This document shows positions 8,350 to 16,312 of a stretch of DNA of 64,000 bases, piece after piece; within the stretch, counting starts at the first letter, position 1, and every line of letters starts with the position of its first letter. The position numbers and the translations under genes are program-made. The DNA is from an uncultured Pseudodesulfovibrio sp. (GTDB lineage Bacteria; Desulfobacterota; Desulfovibrionia; Desulfovibrionales; Desulfovibrionaceae). A model generated the notes under the pieces. That model searched no databases. It was not told where the DNA came from and saw only the letters and a list, made by a program, of their open reading frames with translations. Location: assembly GCF_963675635.1 (NCBI RefSeq), contig NZ_OY776488.1:2116001-2180000 (forward strand), in the 5' to 3' direction.

Positions 8350-8378
8350 ATAAACAGGAACTAAAAGTTCCTGTTTAT
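8350..8378. promoter_or_regulatory. Long GAACT palindrome, copy 2 (probable enhancer site)
   Basis: A perfect 13-bp inverted repeat ATAAACAGGAACT / AGTTCCTGTTTAT separated by AAA. Its centre is 77 bp upstream of the sigma-54 -12 element at 8441, a normal distance for an activator site. Confidence 0.65.
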
Positions 8379-8427
8379 ACCTCTCTCCTTTACATCTTTT
8401 CCCTATAATTCAAGCCTCTTATCACCA

Positions 8428-8443
8428 TGGCACGGTGCATGCT
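8428..8443 (+). promoter_or_regulatory. Sigma-54 (RpoN) -24/-12 promoter
   Basis: TGGCACGGTGCATGCT matches the consensus TGGCACGRNNNTTGCW at every defined position except one, with correct spacing between GG (8429-8430) and GC (8441-8442). Transcription should begin near 8454. That is downstream of a possible ATG at 8449, so it supports the ATG at 8479 as the first start codon. The activator gene lies immediately upstream. Confidence 0.85.
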
Positions 8444-8478
8444 TATGGGTGTTTACCCCCACGAGGGCAGAAACAACC

Positions 8479-8736
8479 ATGAAAAAGGCAGTGAATACCA
8501 TATCCACCCGCAAGGAAACCATCCGGGGAGTTATCGTTCCGGAAGAATGGGACAACCAATTCCATGTGACGAAAATACTCATCGCATGCAAAGGCGAACG
8601 AGAAATTCGCGTTGAGAATCTGGATAGATTCCCTCACCTATTGGGCCTGTCCCAAAAGGAAACGCTTATCACCGGCACTGTCACGTACGATGGCACAATG
8701 GAATCCATTGTCATCGACAGTGTTGACACGCTGTAA
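8479..8736 (+). CDS. Small protein, paralogue of the 9860-10132 product
   Basis: First gene of the sigma-54 operon, 85 residues, unrecognised family. The start at 8479 has GAGGG eleven bases upstream and fits the mapped promoter; the longer frame from 8449 would start upstream of the transcript. The central pattern ETIRGVIVPEEWDN, then VTKILIACKGEREIRV and ITGTVTYDG, lines up with the protein encoded at 9860-10132. Alternating hydrophobic strands with glycine turns suggest a small beta-barrel of OB type; that is inference only. There is no signal peptide. Confidence 0.8.
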   Translation: MKKAVNTISTRKETIRGVIVPEEWDNQFHVTKILIACKGEREIRVENLDRFPHLLGLSQKETLITGTVTYDGTMESIVIDSVDTL

Positions 8737-8757
8737 ACCCTGAAGCGAACACATCGT

Positions 8758-9270
8758 ATGTATTCATTTTTCGGAATATTCATCACATCGGCTCTACTGC
8801 TCTGTGTATTCGCAGTGCAGGTCAACGCTGAGGAGCAACCGAATAATCCGGTTGAAGTCATGGGACTGGTCGTCGGCTCCTCAAATGGACCGACTCTCTA
8901 TGACGGGATACGGGATTATGTGCTCCTCGGCGTTGACAATATAGGCATTGAGGGACGTCTCTGCGTTATATTTGGAGACCTGATGCATGAAAAAAACGGG
9001 CCGACCATTGACGTTTTTACAGTCCATCTTGTTTCTGACAGGCAGCAGCAAGAAGACAGAAAGGCCCGGACGGATCTCCATGTCCGCTCTCGGACCACAC
9101 AACACCATCTAGGACATACACTCCTGTCCCCCTCCCGCACTCTGAAGTGCCGGAGATGGTTCAAGCCGTTGCCCAAACAGGGGAACAGCGGTGAATCCGT
9201 TGCGGCAGGACGTATCGGAAATATTTGGCACATCATGCCGTTCATTAAAACACCCAAAAAGCTGGCGTAG
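8758..9270 (+). CDS. Exported protein of unknown function
   Basis: A 170-residue product with a clear N-terminal signal peptide (MYSFFGIFITSALLLCVFAV, cleavage near VNAEE). Residues 30-95 contain beta-strand-like segments (VEVMGLVVGSSNG, YVLLGVDNIGIEGRLCVIFG, IDVFTVHLVSD). From about residue 100 the sequence turns basic and low in hydrophobic pattern (RKARTDLHVRSRTTQHH), unlike a folded domain. A frameshift near 9050-9070 or a disordered tail would both explain this. It follows the previous gene by 21 bases. Confidence 0.6.
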   Translation: MYSFFGIFITSALLLCVFAVQVNAEEQPNNPVEVMGLVVGSSNGPTLYDGIRDYVLLGVDNIGIEGRLCVIFGDLMHEKNGPTIDVFTVHLVSDRQQQEDRKARTDLHVRSRTTQHHLGHTLLSPSRTLKCRRWFKPLPKQGNSGESVAAGRIGNIWHIMPFIKTPKKLA

Positions 9271-9277
9271 GCACATT

Positions 9278-9844
9278 ATGGAAGCATCAGTGGTTGAGAA
9301 TGAAGCAGTGGCTGGCGACGTCTATGAAGTTCGCGTAATTTCAGGACTGTCCCCCGAAGATGTTGAAGGTCTTTTGAACATGGCTGAAACCAGCGGCCTA
9401 TTCAATCCCGATCAAATGACAGAAATCGAAGACATGTCATGGGGGTGTGCGTATCAGGGGGAAAGTGTTGCTTGCAGCTTTTTACAAGCTCTGGTTTCCA
9501 CACCTCAGGGAGAAAAGCCAATTGGTTTTCTCTGCTTCACGGAAATCCCTGAATGGCCGCAAAACTATGAACTTTTCGGCATAGCAGTCACACCGGAATA
9601 TCAGCGCCTCGGCATCGGGACCGCCCTGATGACGGGGATGAAGAACATTGTGGCTGGCCAGGACGGCAAGCGCATTTTTCTTGAGACCGGACAAAATCAT
9701 AAATGTGAAGAAATCCGTCGCTTTTACGAGGCAAACAACTATTCCATGGAACATCGGTTTTTCAAACAATTCATCCCGAAAGATGAAAATGTGGTCTATT
9801 GCCACACCATTGAATTCGATGAAGAAGATGCCAACTTCCAATAG
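9278..9844 (+). CDS. GNAT-family N-acetyltransferase
   Basis: A 188-residue cytoplasmic acetyltransferase. The acetyl-CoA binding motif is clear: ELFGIAVTPEYQRLGIGTAL, containing the Q/R-x-x-G-x-G/A signature. Later motifs include IFLETGQNHKCEEIRRFYEA and NNYSMEHRF. The substrate is unknown; polyamines, amino acids or ribosomal proteins are typical for the fold, and the polyamine transporter downstream makes polyamine acetylation worth considering. The start at 9278 is taken because the longer frame overlaps the previous gene. Confidence 0.88.
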   Translation: MEASVVENEAVAGDVYEVRVISGLSPEDVEGLLNMAETSGLFNPDQMTEIEDMSWGCAYQGESVACSFLQALVSTPQGEKPIGFLCFTEIPEWPQNYELFGIAVTPEYQRLGIGTALMTGMKNIVAGQDGKRIFLETGQNHKCEEIRRFYEANNYSMEHRFFKQFIPKDENVVYCHTIEFDEEDANFQ

Positions 9845-9859
9845 GAAAAGGGAGGGAAT

Positions 9860-10132
9860 ATGACGCTTGATATGTACGAAGACACTCTCTATGGGCAAGT
9901 TTTACCGCTGGACTGGGAGAATGACGTTGTCACCGGCATCATCTTGCTTGTCGACGGAGAAGAAGAGTTCATCGTGAAACCGGACAAGGTCGGAGGAAGA
10001 CTGGTTGACCATCTGGACAGGTGGATAACAGCCGAAGGCATTGTTGAAGAGACCGAAGACGAATCATACATCAAGATTCGCAATTTCAAAGTTGACGATG
10101 AATTTGATTATGCCGGTGACGACAACTGGTAA
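9860..10132 (+). CDS. Small acidic protein, paralogue of the 8479-8736 product
   Basis: A 90-residue protein with GGGAGG upstream of the ATG at 9860. Its segments DTLYGQVLPLDWEND, VTGIILLVDGEEEFIV and ITAEGIVEETEDESYIKI align through the whole length with the first protein of the operon. The C-terminus is strongly acidic (VDDEFDYAGDDNW). Function unknown. Two copies of one unrecognised fold in one operon suggest a heteromeric pair or two specialised binding proteins. Confidence 0.8.
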   Translation: MTLDMYEDTLYGQVLPLDWENDVVTGIILLVDGEEEFIVKPDKVGGRLVDHLDRWITAEGIVEETEDESYIKIRNFKVDDEFDYAGDDNW

Positions 10133-10202
10133 GCGGCAATCTCTTTCTTTGGCATTGAACTATTGAGACAGTGAAATCATATTTCATGAGAGCACACGGG
10201 CA

Positions 10203-10856
10203 ATGATACATCCCAACACAGAAGTACGCTTCGTTAATCCGACCATTGGACATGGAGTGTTTGCTACAGCCGATATCCCACGAGGCACCATTGTCTTCGT
10301 AAAGGACAGTCTGGACATTGAATTGACAGAAGCGGTCTTCAACGAACTGGACGAACACCACAAAGCGGTTGCTGATAAATACTCTTATATTGATGAAAAC
10401 GGCGTTCGTATCCTCAGCTGGGACAACGCCAAGTATGTCAATCACAAATGCGACTGCAACATCATCAGCACCGGGTACGGTTTTGAAATAGCCATTCGTG
10501 ACATATGGAAAAATGAAGAAATCTGTGATGACTACGGCCTGTTCAACCTTGAAGACAAGATACCACTGTCATGCGGATGCCGCAGATGCCGCCAGTGGCT
10601 TCGTCCAGATGACCTTGATAACCATTACGCCACCTGGGACGCTCAGATAGTAACTGCCCTTCAGGATATCACAAATGTTCAGCAGCCTTTGATGGAATAC
10701 ATGGATTCGAAAACAAAAAAACAACTGAGAGCATATCTTTGCGGCGAAGACCCGTACACTTCTGTGCTCACACTAAAATATCATAGAAACATTTCTGACA
10801 AATCAAATAGTATGAAGAATAGTACTCCCCCGACCTACCAAGGATACAATGGATAA
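10203..10856 (+). CDS. SET-domain protein (putative lysine methyltransferase)
   Basis: A 217-residue protein with the SET signatures: GHGVFATADIPRGTIVF at the N-terminus, the AdoMet-pocket motif YVNHKCDCN (eukaryotic form NHxCxPN) and EEICDDYGLF. Just after lies a post-SET-like cysteine group CGCRRCRQW. Bacterial SET proteins methylate protein lysines, but few substrates are known. The preceding 70-bp gap is the only sizeable one inside the operon. The protein overlaps the next gene by eight bases. Confidence 0.87.
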   Translation: MIHPNTEVRFVNPTIGHGVFATADIPRGTIVFVKDSLDIELTEAVFNELDEHHKAVADKYSYIDENGVRILSWDNAKYVNHKCDCNIISTGYGFEIAIRDIWKNEEICDDYGLFNLEDKIPLSCGCRRCRQWLRPDDLDNHYATWDAQIVTALQDITNVQQPLMEYMDSKTKKQLRAYLCGEDPYTSVLTLKYHRNISDKSNSMKNSTPPTYQGYNG

Positions 10857-11331
10857 TACTCTGAAACAACCCAAGTTCATTATCGGGTGGCGAGAGTGGA
10901 TCTCGTTGCCCGATTTTCATATTCCGGCCATAAAAGCAAAGATCGACACAGGAGCAAGAACTTCAGCCATTCACGCATTTCAAATTGAACCATTTGAAAA
11001 GGCGGGAGAACGCTATGTCCGATTCTGCATTCACCCACTTCAGGGACGTGACGATATTTCCATCCCCTGTGAGGCAAAGCTGATCGACCAGAGGAAAGTC
11101 ACGAATTCCGGTGGCACAACCCAAAAACGATATGTCATAAGCACCACCCTGGAACTTGCGGGGCGTCAATGGGAAATCGAACTGACCCTGACCAATCGCG
11201 ACCAAATGAAGTTCCGAATGCTGCTCGGTCGTTCTGCCATGAGAGGGCATCTCATTATCGACCCCCAACAATCGTATCAAGCCGGAAAAATGAAAGCGGA
11301 AACACTGTATAAGGACTCAGACAACTCATGA
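10849..11331 (+). CDS. Retropepsin-like ATP-dependent zinc protease homologue
   Basis: A 160-residue protein of the family annotated as ATP-dependent zinc protease or RimK/LysX-associated aspartyl protease. The catalytic-type motif [13 protein letters not shown] lies near residues 31-43, and [10 protein letters not shown] closes the domain. Members are nearly always encoded beside a RimK-type ligase, as here (4-bp overlap with the next gene), and may cleave or process its product. AAGGA precedes the ATG. Confidence 0.88.
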   Translation: MDNTLKQPKFIIGWREWISLPDFHIPAIKAKIDTGARTSAIHAFQIEPFEKAGERYVRFCIHPLQGRDDISIPCEAKLIDQRKVTNSGGTTQKRYVISTTLELAGRQWEIELTLTNRDQMKFRMLLGRSAMRGHLIIDPQQSYQAGKMKAETLYKDSDNS

Positions 11332-12233
11332 AAATTGCAATACTTTCGAGAAAAAAATCCCTGTATTCCACCAATGCCCTCGTGGAAGCAGGCAAAGCCA
11401 ATGGACACAACATGCGTGTGATCAATCCATTGCGCTGTTATATGAACATAGCTTCGCACAACCCGACCATCCACTACAAAGGCGAGGACTTATCTGACAT
11501 TGATGCGATCATCCCCCGCATCGGCTCATCAATCACATTTTACGGCACCGCAGTTGTTCGTCAATTCGAGATGATGAATATATACAACCTCAATGAATCC
11601 GTTGCCATCACCCGGTCGCGTGATAAATTGCGGAGTATGCAGCTTCTGTCGCGTAAAGGCATCGGCCTTCCCGTCACAGGATTTGCCAACTCCACGAAAT
11701 TCACCGACGACCTGATAGAGATGGTCGGAGGCGCTCCGCTGGTGGTAAAACTTCTCGAAGGGACTCAGGGCATCGGTGTTGTCCTGGCTGAAAACAACCA
11801 GGCGGCCAAAAGCGTCATCGAAGCCTTTCAGGGGGTCAAGGCCAACATTCTGGTTCAAGAATATATCAAGGAAGCAAAGGGCAAGGATCTCCGCTGCCTG
11901 GTCATTGGCGGCAAAGTCATCGCGACCATGCAGCGCAAAGCGCTTCCCGGAGAATTCCGCTCCAACCTGCATCGCGGCGGCTCCGGCTCCATAGCCAAGA
12001 TTACGCCGGAAGAACGATCGACCGCTGTCCGTGCAGCCAAGATCATGGGGCTCAATGTCTGCGGCGTCGACCTGCTCAGGACCAACCACGGCCCTGTTGT
12101 CATGGAAGTCAACTCTTCTCCGGGCCTTGAAGGCATCGAGAAAGTGACAGGAAAAAATCTTGCCGCCAAAATCATCGATTTCATCGAAAAGAATGCCAAA
12201 ATCGGTGCGAACAAGACCCGCGGCAAGGGCTAG
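11328..12233 (+). CDS. rimK: RimK-type ATP-grasp ligase
   Basis: Encodes 301 residues of the RimK family, which adds glutamate residues to a carboxyl group, classically the C-terminus of ribosomal protein S6. Visible features are the N-terminal [20 protein letters not shown] and [12 protein letters not shown], the ATP-grasp lysine region [35 protein letters not shown] and the metal site [14 protein letters not shown]. The start overlaps the protease stop as ATGA, implying translational coupling. With a protease, an acetyltransferase and a polyamine importer as partners, the acceptor here may not be S6. Confidence 0.93.
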   Translation: MKIAILSRKKSLYSTNALVEAGKANGHNMRVINPLRCYMNIASHNPTIHYKGEDLSDIDAIIPRIGSSITFYGTAVVRQFEMMNIYNLNESVAITRSRDKLRSMQLLSRKGIGLPVTGFANSTKFTDDLIEMVGGAPLVVKLLEGTQGIGVVLAENNQAAKSVIEAFQGVKANILVQEYIKEAKGKDLRCLVIGGKVIATMQRKALPGEFRSNLHRGGSGSIAKITPEERSTAVRAAKIMGLNVCGVDLLRTNHGPVVMEVNSSPGLEGIEKVTGKNLAAKIIDFIEKNAKIGANKTRGKG

Positions 12234-12260
12234 ATATTACTTGAATTGACGGGGCGAATC

Positions 12261-13379
12261 ATGACTCATACTGTTTTAGACATACAGAACATCAGCAAAT
12301 CGTTTGATGGTGAAACGGCTCTGGACAACTTCTCTTTATCCATCAAAGACGGAGAATTCCTGACCCTGCTCGGCCCTTCCGGATGCGGCAAGACAACTGT
12401 CTTACGCATCATTGGTGGCTTCGAGGAGTGTGACAGTGGCGAAATACATATCGACGGGCATTCCGCCACAGGCGTTCCGCCTGAATCTCGGGCCGTAAAC
12501 ACTGTGTTTCAGAGTTACGCGCTGTTCCCGCATATGAATGTATATGACAACATTGCGTTCGGCCTGCGTATTGCCGGCAAGTCCGAGGCAGAGACAGCCA
12601 AGGCCGTACTGGAGGCGCTCCAGTTGGTTCGCCTGGAAGCGGTCAGGCATAAAATGCCGTTGGAACTCTCCGGAGGACAGCAGCAGCGAGTCGCCATTGC
12701 CCGCGCAATCGTCAATAAACCCCGAGTCCTGTTACTCGATGAACCGCTTTCGGCCCTCGACTACCGCCTACGCAGACAGATGCAAAAGGAGTTGAAGGAA
12801 CTTCAGCGAACTCTGGGCATCACCTTCATTCTGGTCACGCACGATCAGGAAGAAGCGTTTACCATGTCGGATCGCGTGGCAGTCATGGACCATGGCCGCA
12901 TCGCGCAGGTCGATTCGCCAAGAGCCATTTACGAAGAACCCGCAAATCTTTATGTCGCCGGATTTGTGGGCGAAATCAACGTACTTGACGGAGTCATCAC
13001 TGGACGGGATGCACAAAATTACACAGCTGAAGTAGACGGCGTTGCCGTTGTCGTCAAATCCAAGAAGGACTTCAATGAAGGAGATCTGATCCACCTGCTG
13101 CTGCGGCCTGAAGACTTTCGAGTTGAAATCATGCGAGATTTGGAAAACTCCCCAACTCTGGCCAAGAAGTTTGACAAGGCTCTTCTCCAAGGGACTGTGG
13201 AGCGCACGTACTACAAAGGCGCGACATACGATGTCGATATCATCCTGGATGACGGCAACCACATACTGGTCACCGAATTCTTCGATGAAGACAGCGAATC
13301 CCTGTATTTCAACACAGGGGATCGTGTCGCCGTCGGCTGGTTTGAAGGATGGGAGGTTGTGCTGCCCCATGAAGGATAA
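12261..13379 (+). CDS. potA: Spermidine/putrescine ABC transporter ATPase
   Basis: A 372-residue ABC ATPase that energises polyamine uptake. Walker A GPSGCGKTT, signature LSGGQQQRVAIARA, Walker B VLLLDEPLSALD and the switch histidine in LVTHDQEEA are intact. A C-terminal TOBE-type domain follows (LRPEDFRVE). The ATG at 12261 was preferred to a TTG five codons earlier. It lies 27 bases after rimK and overlaps potB by 11 bases. Confidence 0.95.
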   Translation: MTHTVLDIQNISKSFDGETALDNFSLSIKDGEFLTLLGPSGCGKTTVLRIIGGFEECDSGEIHIDGHSATGVPPESRAVNTVFQSYALFPHMNVYDNIAFGLRIAGKSEAETAKAVLEALQLVRLEAVRHKMPLELSGGQQQRVAIARAIVNKPRVLLLDEPLSALDYRLRRQMQKELKELQRTLGITFILVTHDQEEAFTMSDRVAVMDHGRIAQVDSPRAIYEEPANLYVAGFVGEINVLDGVITGRDAQNYTAEVDGVAVVVKSKKDFNEGDLIHLLLRPEDFRVEIMRDLENSPTLAKKFDKALLQGTVERTYYKGATYDVDIILDDGNHILVTEFFDEDSESLYFNTGDRVAVGWFEGWEVVLPHEG

Positions 13380-14223
13380 CCGCATCTTCAGACGTTTGGT
13401 CATCGGGGGAACACTGGCATGGATCGCCCTGTTCGGTGCAATCCCCACTTTCATGCTTGTGGGCGTCAGCTTCCTCAAGCGTCATCCTTCTGATCTGATC
13501 GAACAAACCTTCAACTTTGACAGTTATCTCCGGTTGTCTGATCCCGTCATCGGCTCCATGGTCATCAAATCTCTTGGGATGGCAGCCACAGCCACTTTCC
13601 TTTGCCTGCTCCTGGGTTATCCCTTTGCATACATCGTCGCCCGGGCACAAAAACGGCATGCGCGAAGAATGTTGCTGTTGGTCATGATACCATTTTGGAC
13701 CAACACGCTCATCCGTACCTATGCATTGGTGGCGGTACTCAAAGCCGACGGGATTCTCAACAAGATACTGCTATTTCTTGGTGTTATCGATGTCCCCCTC
13801 AAGTTAATGTATACGCAGACCGCCGTATTCATCGGGCTCCTCTACACCCTGCTCCCCTTCATGATCCTTCCTTTGTATGCAGCCATCGAAAAACTCGACC
13901 AGAAATTGCTTGAAGCATCCAGAGACCTTGGCGCCAGCCGGTGGAGCACGTTCAGAAAAATCACTATTCCGCTCACCATGCCCGGCATCGTCTCGGGCTG
14001 CATGCTCGTCTTTCTCCCTGCACTCGGCATGTTCTACATACCGGACATTCTGGGAGGCGCACGGACCATACTGCTTGGCAATTACATTCGGGACCAGTTC
14101 CTCACTTCACGAGACATCCCCATGGGGGCCGCCGCAAGCGTCGCGCTGACTCTGGTCATGAGCCTGATGCTGTTCATCTATTATCGGAGTCTCAAACGAT
14201 CCGGAAGGAAGATCCGGATATGA
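13369..14223 (+). CDS. potB: Spermidine/putrescine ABC transporter permease
   Basis: A 284-residue inner-membrane permease with about six transmembrane segments, starting MKDNRIFRRLVIGG. The EAA loop that docks PotA is present (LLEASRDLGASRWSTFRKIT, then PLTMPGI). The start at 13369 lies inside the end of potA; the open frame extends far upstream but only as a shadow of potA. It shares an ATGA overlap with potC. Confidence 0.95.
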   Translation: MKDNRIFRRLVIGGTLAWIALFGAIPTFMLVGVSFLKRHPSDLIEQTFNFDSYLRLSDPVIGSMVIKSLGMAATATFLCLLLGYPFAYIVARAQKRHARRMLLLVMIPFWTNTLIRTYALVAVLKADGILNKILLFLGVIDVPLKLMYTQTAVFIGLLYTLLPFMILPLYAAIEKLDQKLLEASRDLGASRWSTFRKITIPLTMPGIVSGCMLVFLPALGMFYIPDILGGARTILLGNYIRDQFLTSRDIPMGAAASVALTLVMSLMLFIYYRSLKRSGRKIRI

Positions 14224-14987
14224 TACGATTCATAAAAATGGGCTATGCGTGCCTCGTTTATCTTTTTCTCTACCTGCCGCTGGCTGTCATGGCGGTATAT
14301 TCTTTCAATGCGTCAAAATACTCCCTTGCATGGAAAGGGTTCACACTCAAATGGTACGGCAAGCTGCTCACCAACACGACCTTGATAGACGCCGCACTCC
14401 GCTCCCTGACCATTGCCCTGGTTTCAGCGACTATCGCCTGTATCATCGGCACTCTGATAGCCTTTATGCTGCATCAATACCGATTCCGTGGCCGAAAAAC
14501 CATCTTCGGCGGCGTATTCATTATGATGATGTCTCCGGACATCGTTATCGGCATATCACTACTGGTGCTGTTTCTCGGCGCAGGTTTGACTCTTGGATTC
14601 TGGACGCTTTTGATGGGTCACGTCACCCTGTGTGTCCCCTTTGTGGCAGCCACCGTCTATTCACGTTTCAAAGGATTCGATGCTTCGGTGGTCGAGGCTG
14701 CCAGAGATCTCGGAGCCAATGAGTATCAGGTCTTTCGACGTGTCGTTCTACCCATGGCCATGCCCGGTCTTGTGGCTGGCTGGCTGCTCAGTTTCACGTT
14801 GTCTCTTGATGATGTCATCATCAGTTTCTTTACAACCGGACCAACGTATGAAGTGCTTCCTCTGCGAATCTATTCAATGGTGCGCCTTGGAATAAAACCC
14901 GATGTCAACGCGCTCAGCGTAGTGATGATCCTTATAACCGTCGTCGCCGTCATCATATCCCGGCGACTCCTCAAGGAGAAGAGATGA
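14220..14987 (+). CDS. potC: Spermidine/putrescine ABC transporter permease
   Basis: A 255-residue inner-membrane permease with about six transmembrane helices (MIRFIKMGYACLVYLFLYLP at the start). The EAA motif VVEAARDLGANEYQVFRRVV and LPMAMPGLVAGW are present. It overlaps potB and potD by four bases each (ATGA), so all three are translationally coupled. Confidence 0.95.
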   Translation: MIRFIKMGYACLVYLFLYLPLAVMAVYSFNASKYSLAWKGFTLKWYGKLLTNTTLIDAALRSLTIALVSATIACIIGTLIAFMLHQYRFRGRKTIFGGVFIMMMSPDIVIGISLLVLFLGAGLTLGFWTLLMGHVTLCVPFVAATVYSRFKGFDASVVEAARDLGANEYQVFRRVVLPMAMPGLVAGWLLSFTLSLDDVIISFFTTGPTYEVLPLRIYSMVRLGIKPDVNALSVVMILITVVAVIISRRLLKEKR

Positions 14988-16024
14988 AAAAAGTATTAAT
15001 TGCCATCGCCGTCATTATCATGTGCGCCGCGTCTGCCCATGCCGGCAGCAACGAACTGTATCTCTACATTTGGTCAGAATACATCCCCGACGAGGTTCTT
15101 GAAGACTTCACAAAGGAGACCGGCATCACCGTCCACCTGTCCACATACGACAGCAATGAAGCCATGTACGCCAAGATCAAACTGGCTGGACAGGGATATG
15201 ATCTGATCGTCCCTTCATCAGACTATGTAGGTCTCATGCGTCGTCAGGAGATGCTGCTCCCACTGGACAAGGCAAAGCTGCCGAACCTCTCCAACCTGAC
15301 GCCCAGATTCGTCAACCAGTCCTTTGATCCGAACAATGAATACTCTGTGCCATACATGTGGGGCTCCACGGCCATTGCCATCAACACTGGCACCCTCGGG
15401 CACACGGCTGTCGAAAGCATAGCAGACCTCTGGAAACCGGAAATGGACGGCAGGCTCCTACTCCCCAACGAACCGCGGGAAGCCTTTGTCTTGGCCCTGA
15501 AGAAACTTGGATACTCAGTCAATGAAACCGACCCCGCTCATCTCGAAGAGGCATATCAGCAGTTGAAAATACTGATGCCGCGTGTCCGCGCCTTCGACTC
15601 CGACTCTCCCAAACAGGCATTGCTCTCGGGCGAAATATCCGTTGGAGTTGTCTGGAATGGCGAAGCATACATCGCCAACAGTGAAAACCCCGAAATTATA
15701 TATCTTTACCCACCTGAAGGCTTCAGCCTCTGGATGGATTCAATGTGCATTCCCAAAGGCGCAAAAAATATTGCCGAGGCTCACGTCTTCTTGAACTACC
15801 TGCTCCGCCCTGACGTGGCTGCCGTCATCAGCACGGAAATGGGATACTCGACTCCCAATGCCAAAGCCATTGAGCTCTTGCCGGAAGAAGTACGAAACAA
15901 TCCCATCGTCTACCCCACCGAAGCCGAGATCCAACGGGGAGAATTCGAAGATGATCTGGGGGAAGCCATGAAATTGTATGATGAATACTGGGTGAAACTG
16001 AAGACCGGCAACACCCAGCCTTAA
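14984..16024 (+). CDS. potD: Spermidine/putrescine periplasmic binding protein
   Basis: A 346-residue periplasmic binding protein with signal peptide MKKVLIAIAVIIMCAASAHA. The mature start LYLYIWSEYIPDEVLEDF and the later YDLIVPSSDYVGLMRRQEML and NSFDPNNEYSVPYMWG-type region are typical of PotD. It captures polyamines for PotABC. It is the last gene before the integrated element; the hairpin at 16052 follows the stop codon by 27 bases. Confidence 0.94.
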   Translation: MKKVLIAIAVIIMCAASAHAGSNELYLYIWSEYIPDEVLEDFTKETGITVHLSTYDSNEAMYAKIKLAGQGYDLIVPSSDYVGLMRRQEMLLPLDKAKLPNLSNLTPRFVNQSFDPNNEYSVPYMWGSTAIAINTGTLGHTAVESIADLWKPEMDGRLLLPNEPREAFVLALKKLGYSVNETDPAHLEEAYQQLKILMPRVRAFDSDSPKQALLSGEISVGVVWNGEAYIANSENPEIIYLYPPEGFSLWMDSMCIPKGAKNIAEAHVFLNYLLRPDVAAVISTEMGYSTPNAKAIELLPEEVRNNPIVYPTEAEIQRGEFEDDLGEAMKLYDEYWVKLKTGNTQP

Positions 16025-16044
16025 AAAGAAAAGCTCTCCTTTAA

Positions 16045-16081
16045 AACAAAAAGCGGCTTACGATTAACATCGTAAGCCGCT
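16045..16081 (-). terminator. Displaced tRNA-Leu terminator, also behind potD
   Basis: A perfect 12-bp stem AGCGGCTTACGA / TCGTAAGCCGCT (16052-16063 and 16070-16081). On the minus strand it is followed by TTTTTGTTTT. It is placed just as a terminator would be for a tRNA whose 3' end is the fragment at 16092, so it was probably the original tRNA-Leu terminator before insertion. On the plus strand it may also stop the pot transcript. Confidence 0.8.
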
Positions 16082-16091
16082 AATTTCATTC

Positions 16092-16147
16092 TGGTACAAG
16101 GGGGGGACTCGAACCCCCACAGCCGTGAAGCCGGCGGATTTTGAATC
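16092..16147 (-). pseudogene. 3' fragment of tRNA-Leu(CAA) at the left end of the element
   Basis: This 56-base piece covers the anticodon loop to CCA of the gene intact at 46241-46327. It has lost one base in the acceptor arm (CCTTGTACCA against CCTTGGTACCA) and has a different variable-loop sequence. The 18 bases GCCGGCGGATTTTGAATC at 16130-16147 are identical to 46280-46297 and form the attachment-site core. Confidence 0.9.
16130..16147. repeat. Left attachment-site core
   Basis: 18 bases identical to 46280-46297, covering the anticodon loop and part of the anticodon stem of tRNA-Leu. Sequence on both outer sides of the pair diverges. Confidence 0.85.
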
Positions 16148-16263
16148 AATATCCGAGATTTCACCCATCATCATTTAATATCATCTTAGTTCTAGATCTC
16201 AATCACTTAAAGAATTCCCCCCTTCACTAACCATCCCAGAATATCATCTTGTTTAACCACCAA

Positions 16264-16282
16264 TTTGGTGTTAATTTGGTGG
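16264..16282 (+). repeat. TTTGGTG direct repeats, putative integrase arm sites (left)
   Basis: TTTGGTGT starts at 16264 and TTTGGTGG at 16275, an 11-base period. The same motif with the same period occurs just inside the right end at 46149 and 46160. Their symmetric placement suggests arm-type binding sites for the integrase. Confidence 0.5.
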
Positions 16283-16312
16283 TTGTTTTAAGATCAATCT
16301 TTGGAGGACGGG

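Noticed and set aside
8449-8478. Upstream ATG at 8449 as start of the first operon gene
   Set aside because: The sigma-54 promoter predicts transcription from about 8454, downstream of this codon, and the ATG at 8479 has the ribosome site.
16092-16147. A second functional tRNA-Leu
   Set aside because: Only the 3' half is present and one acceptor base is missing.
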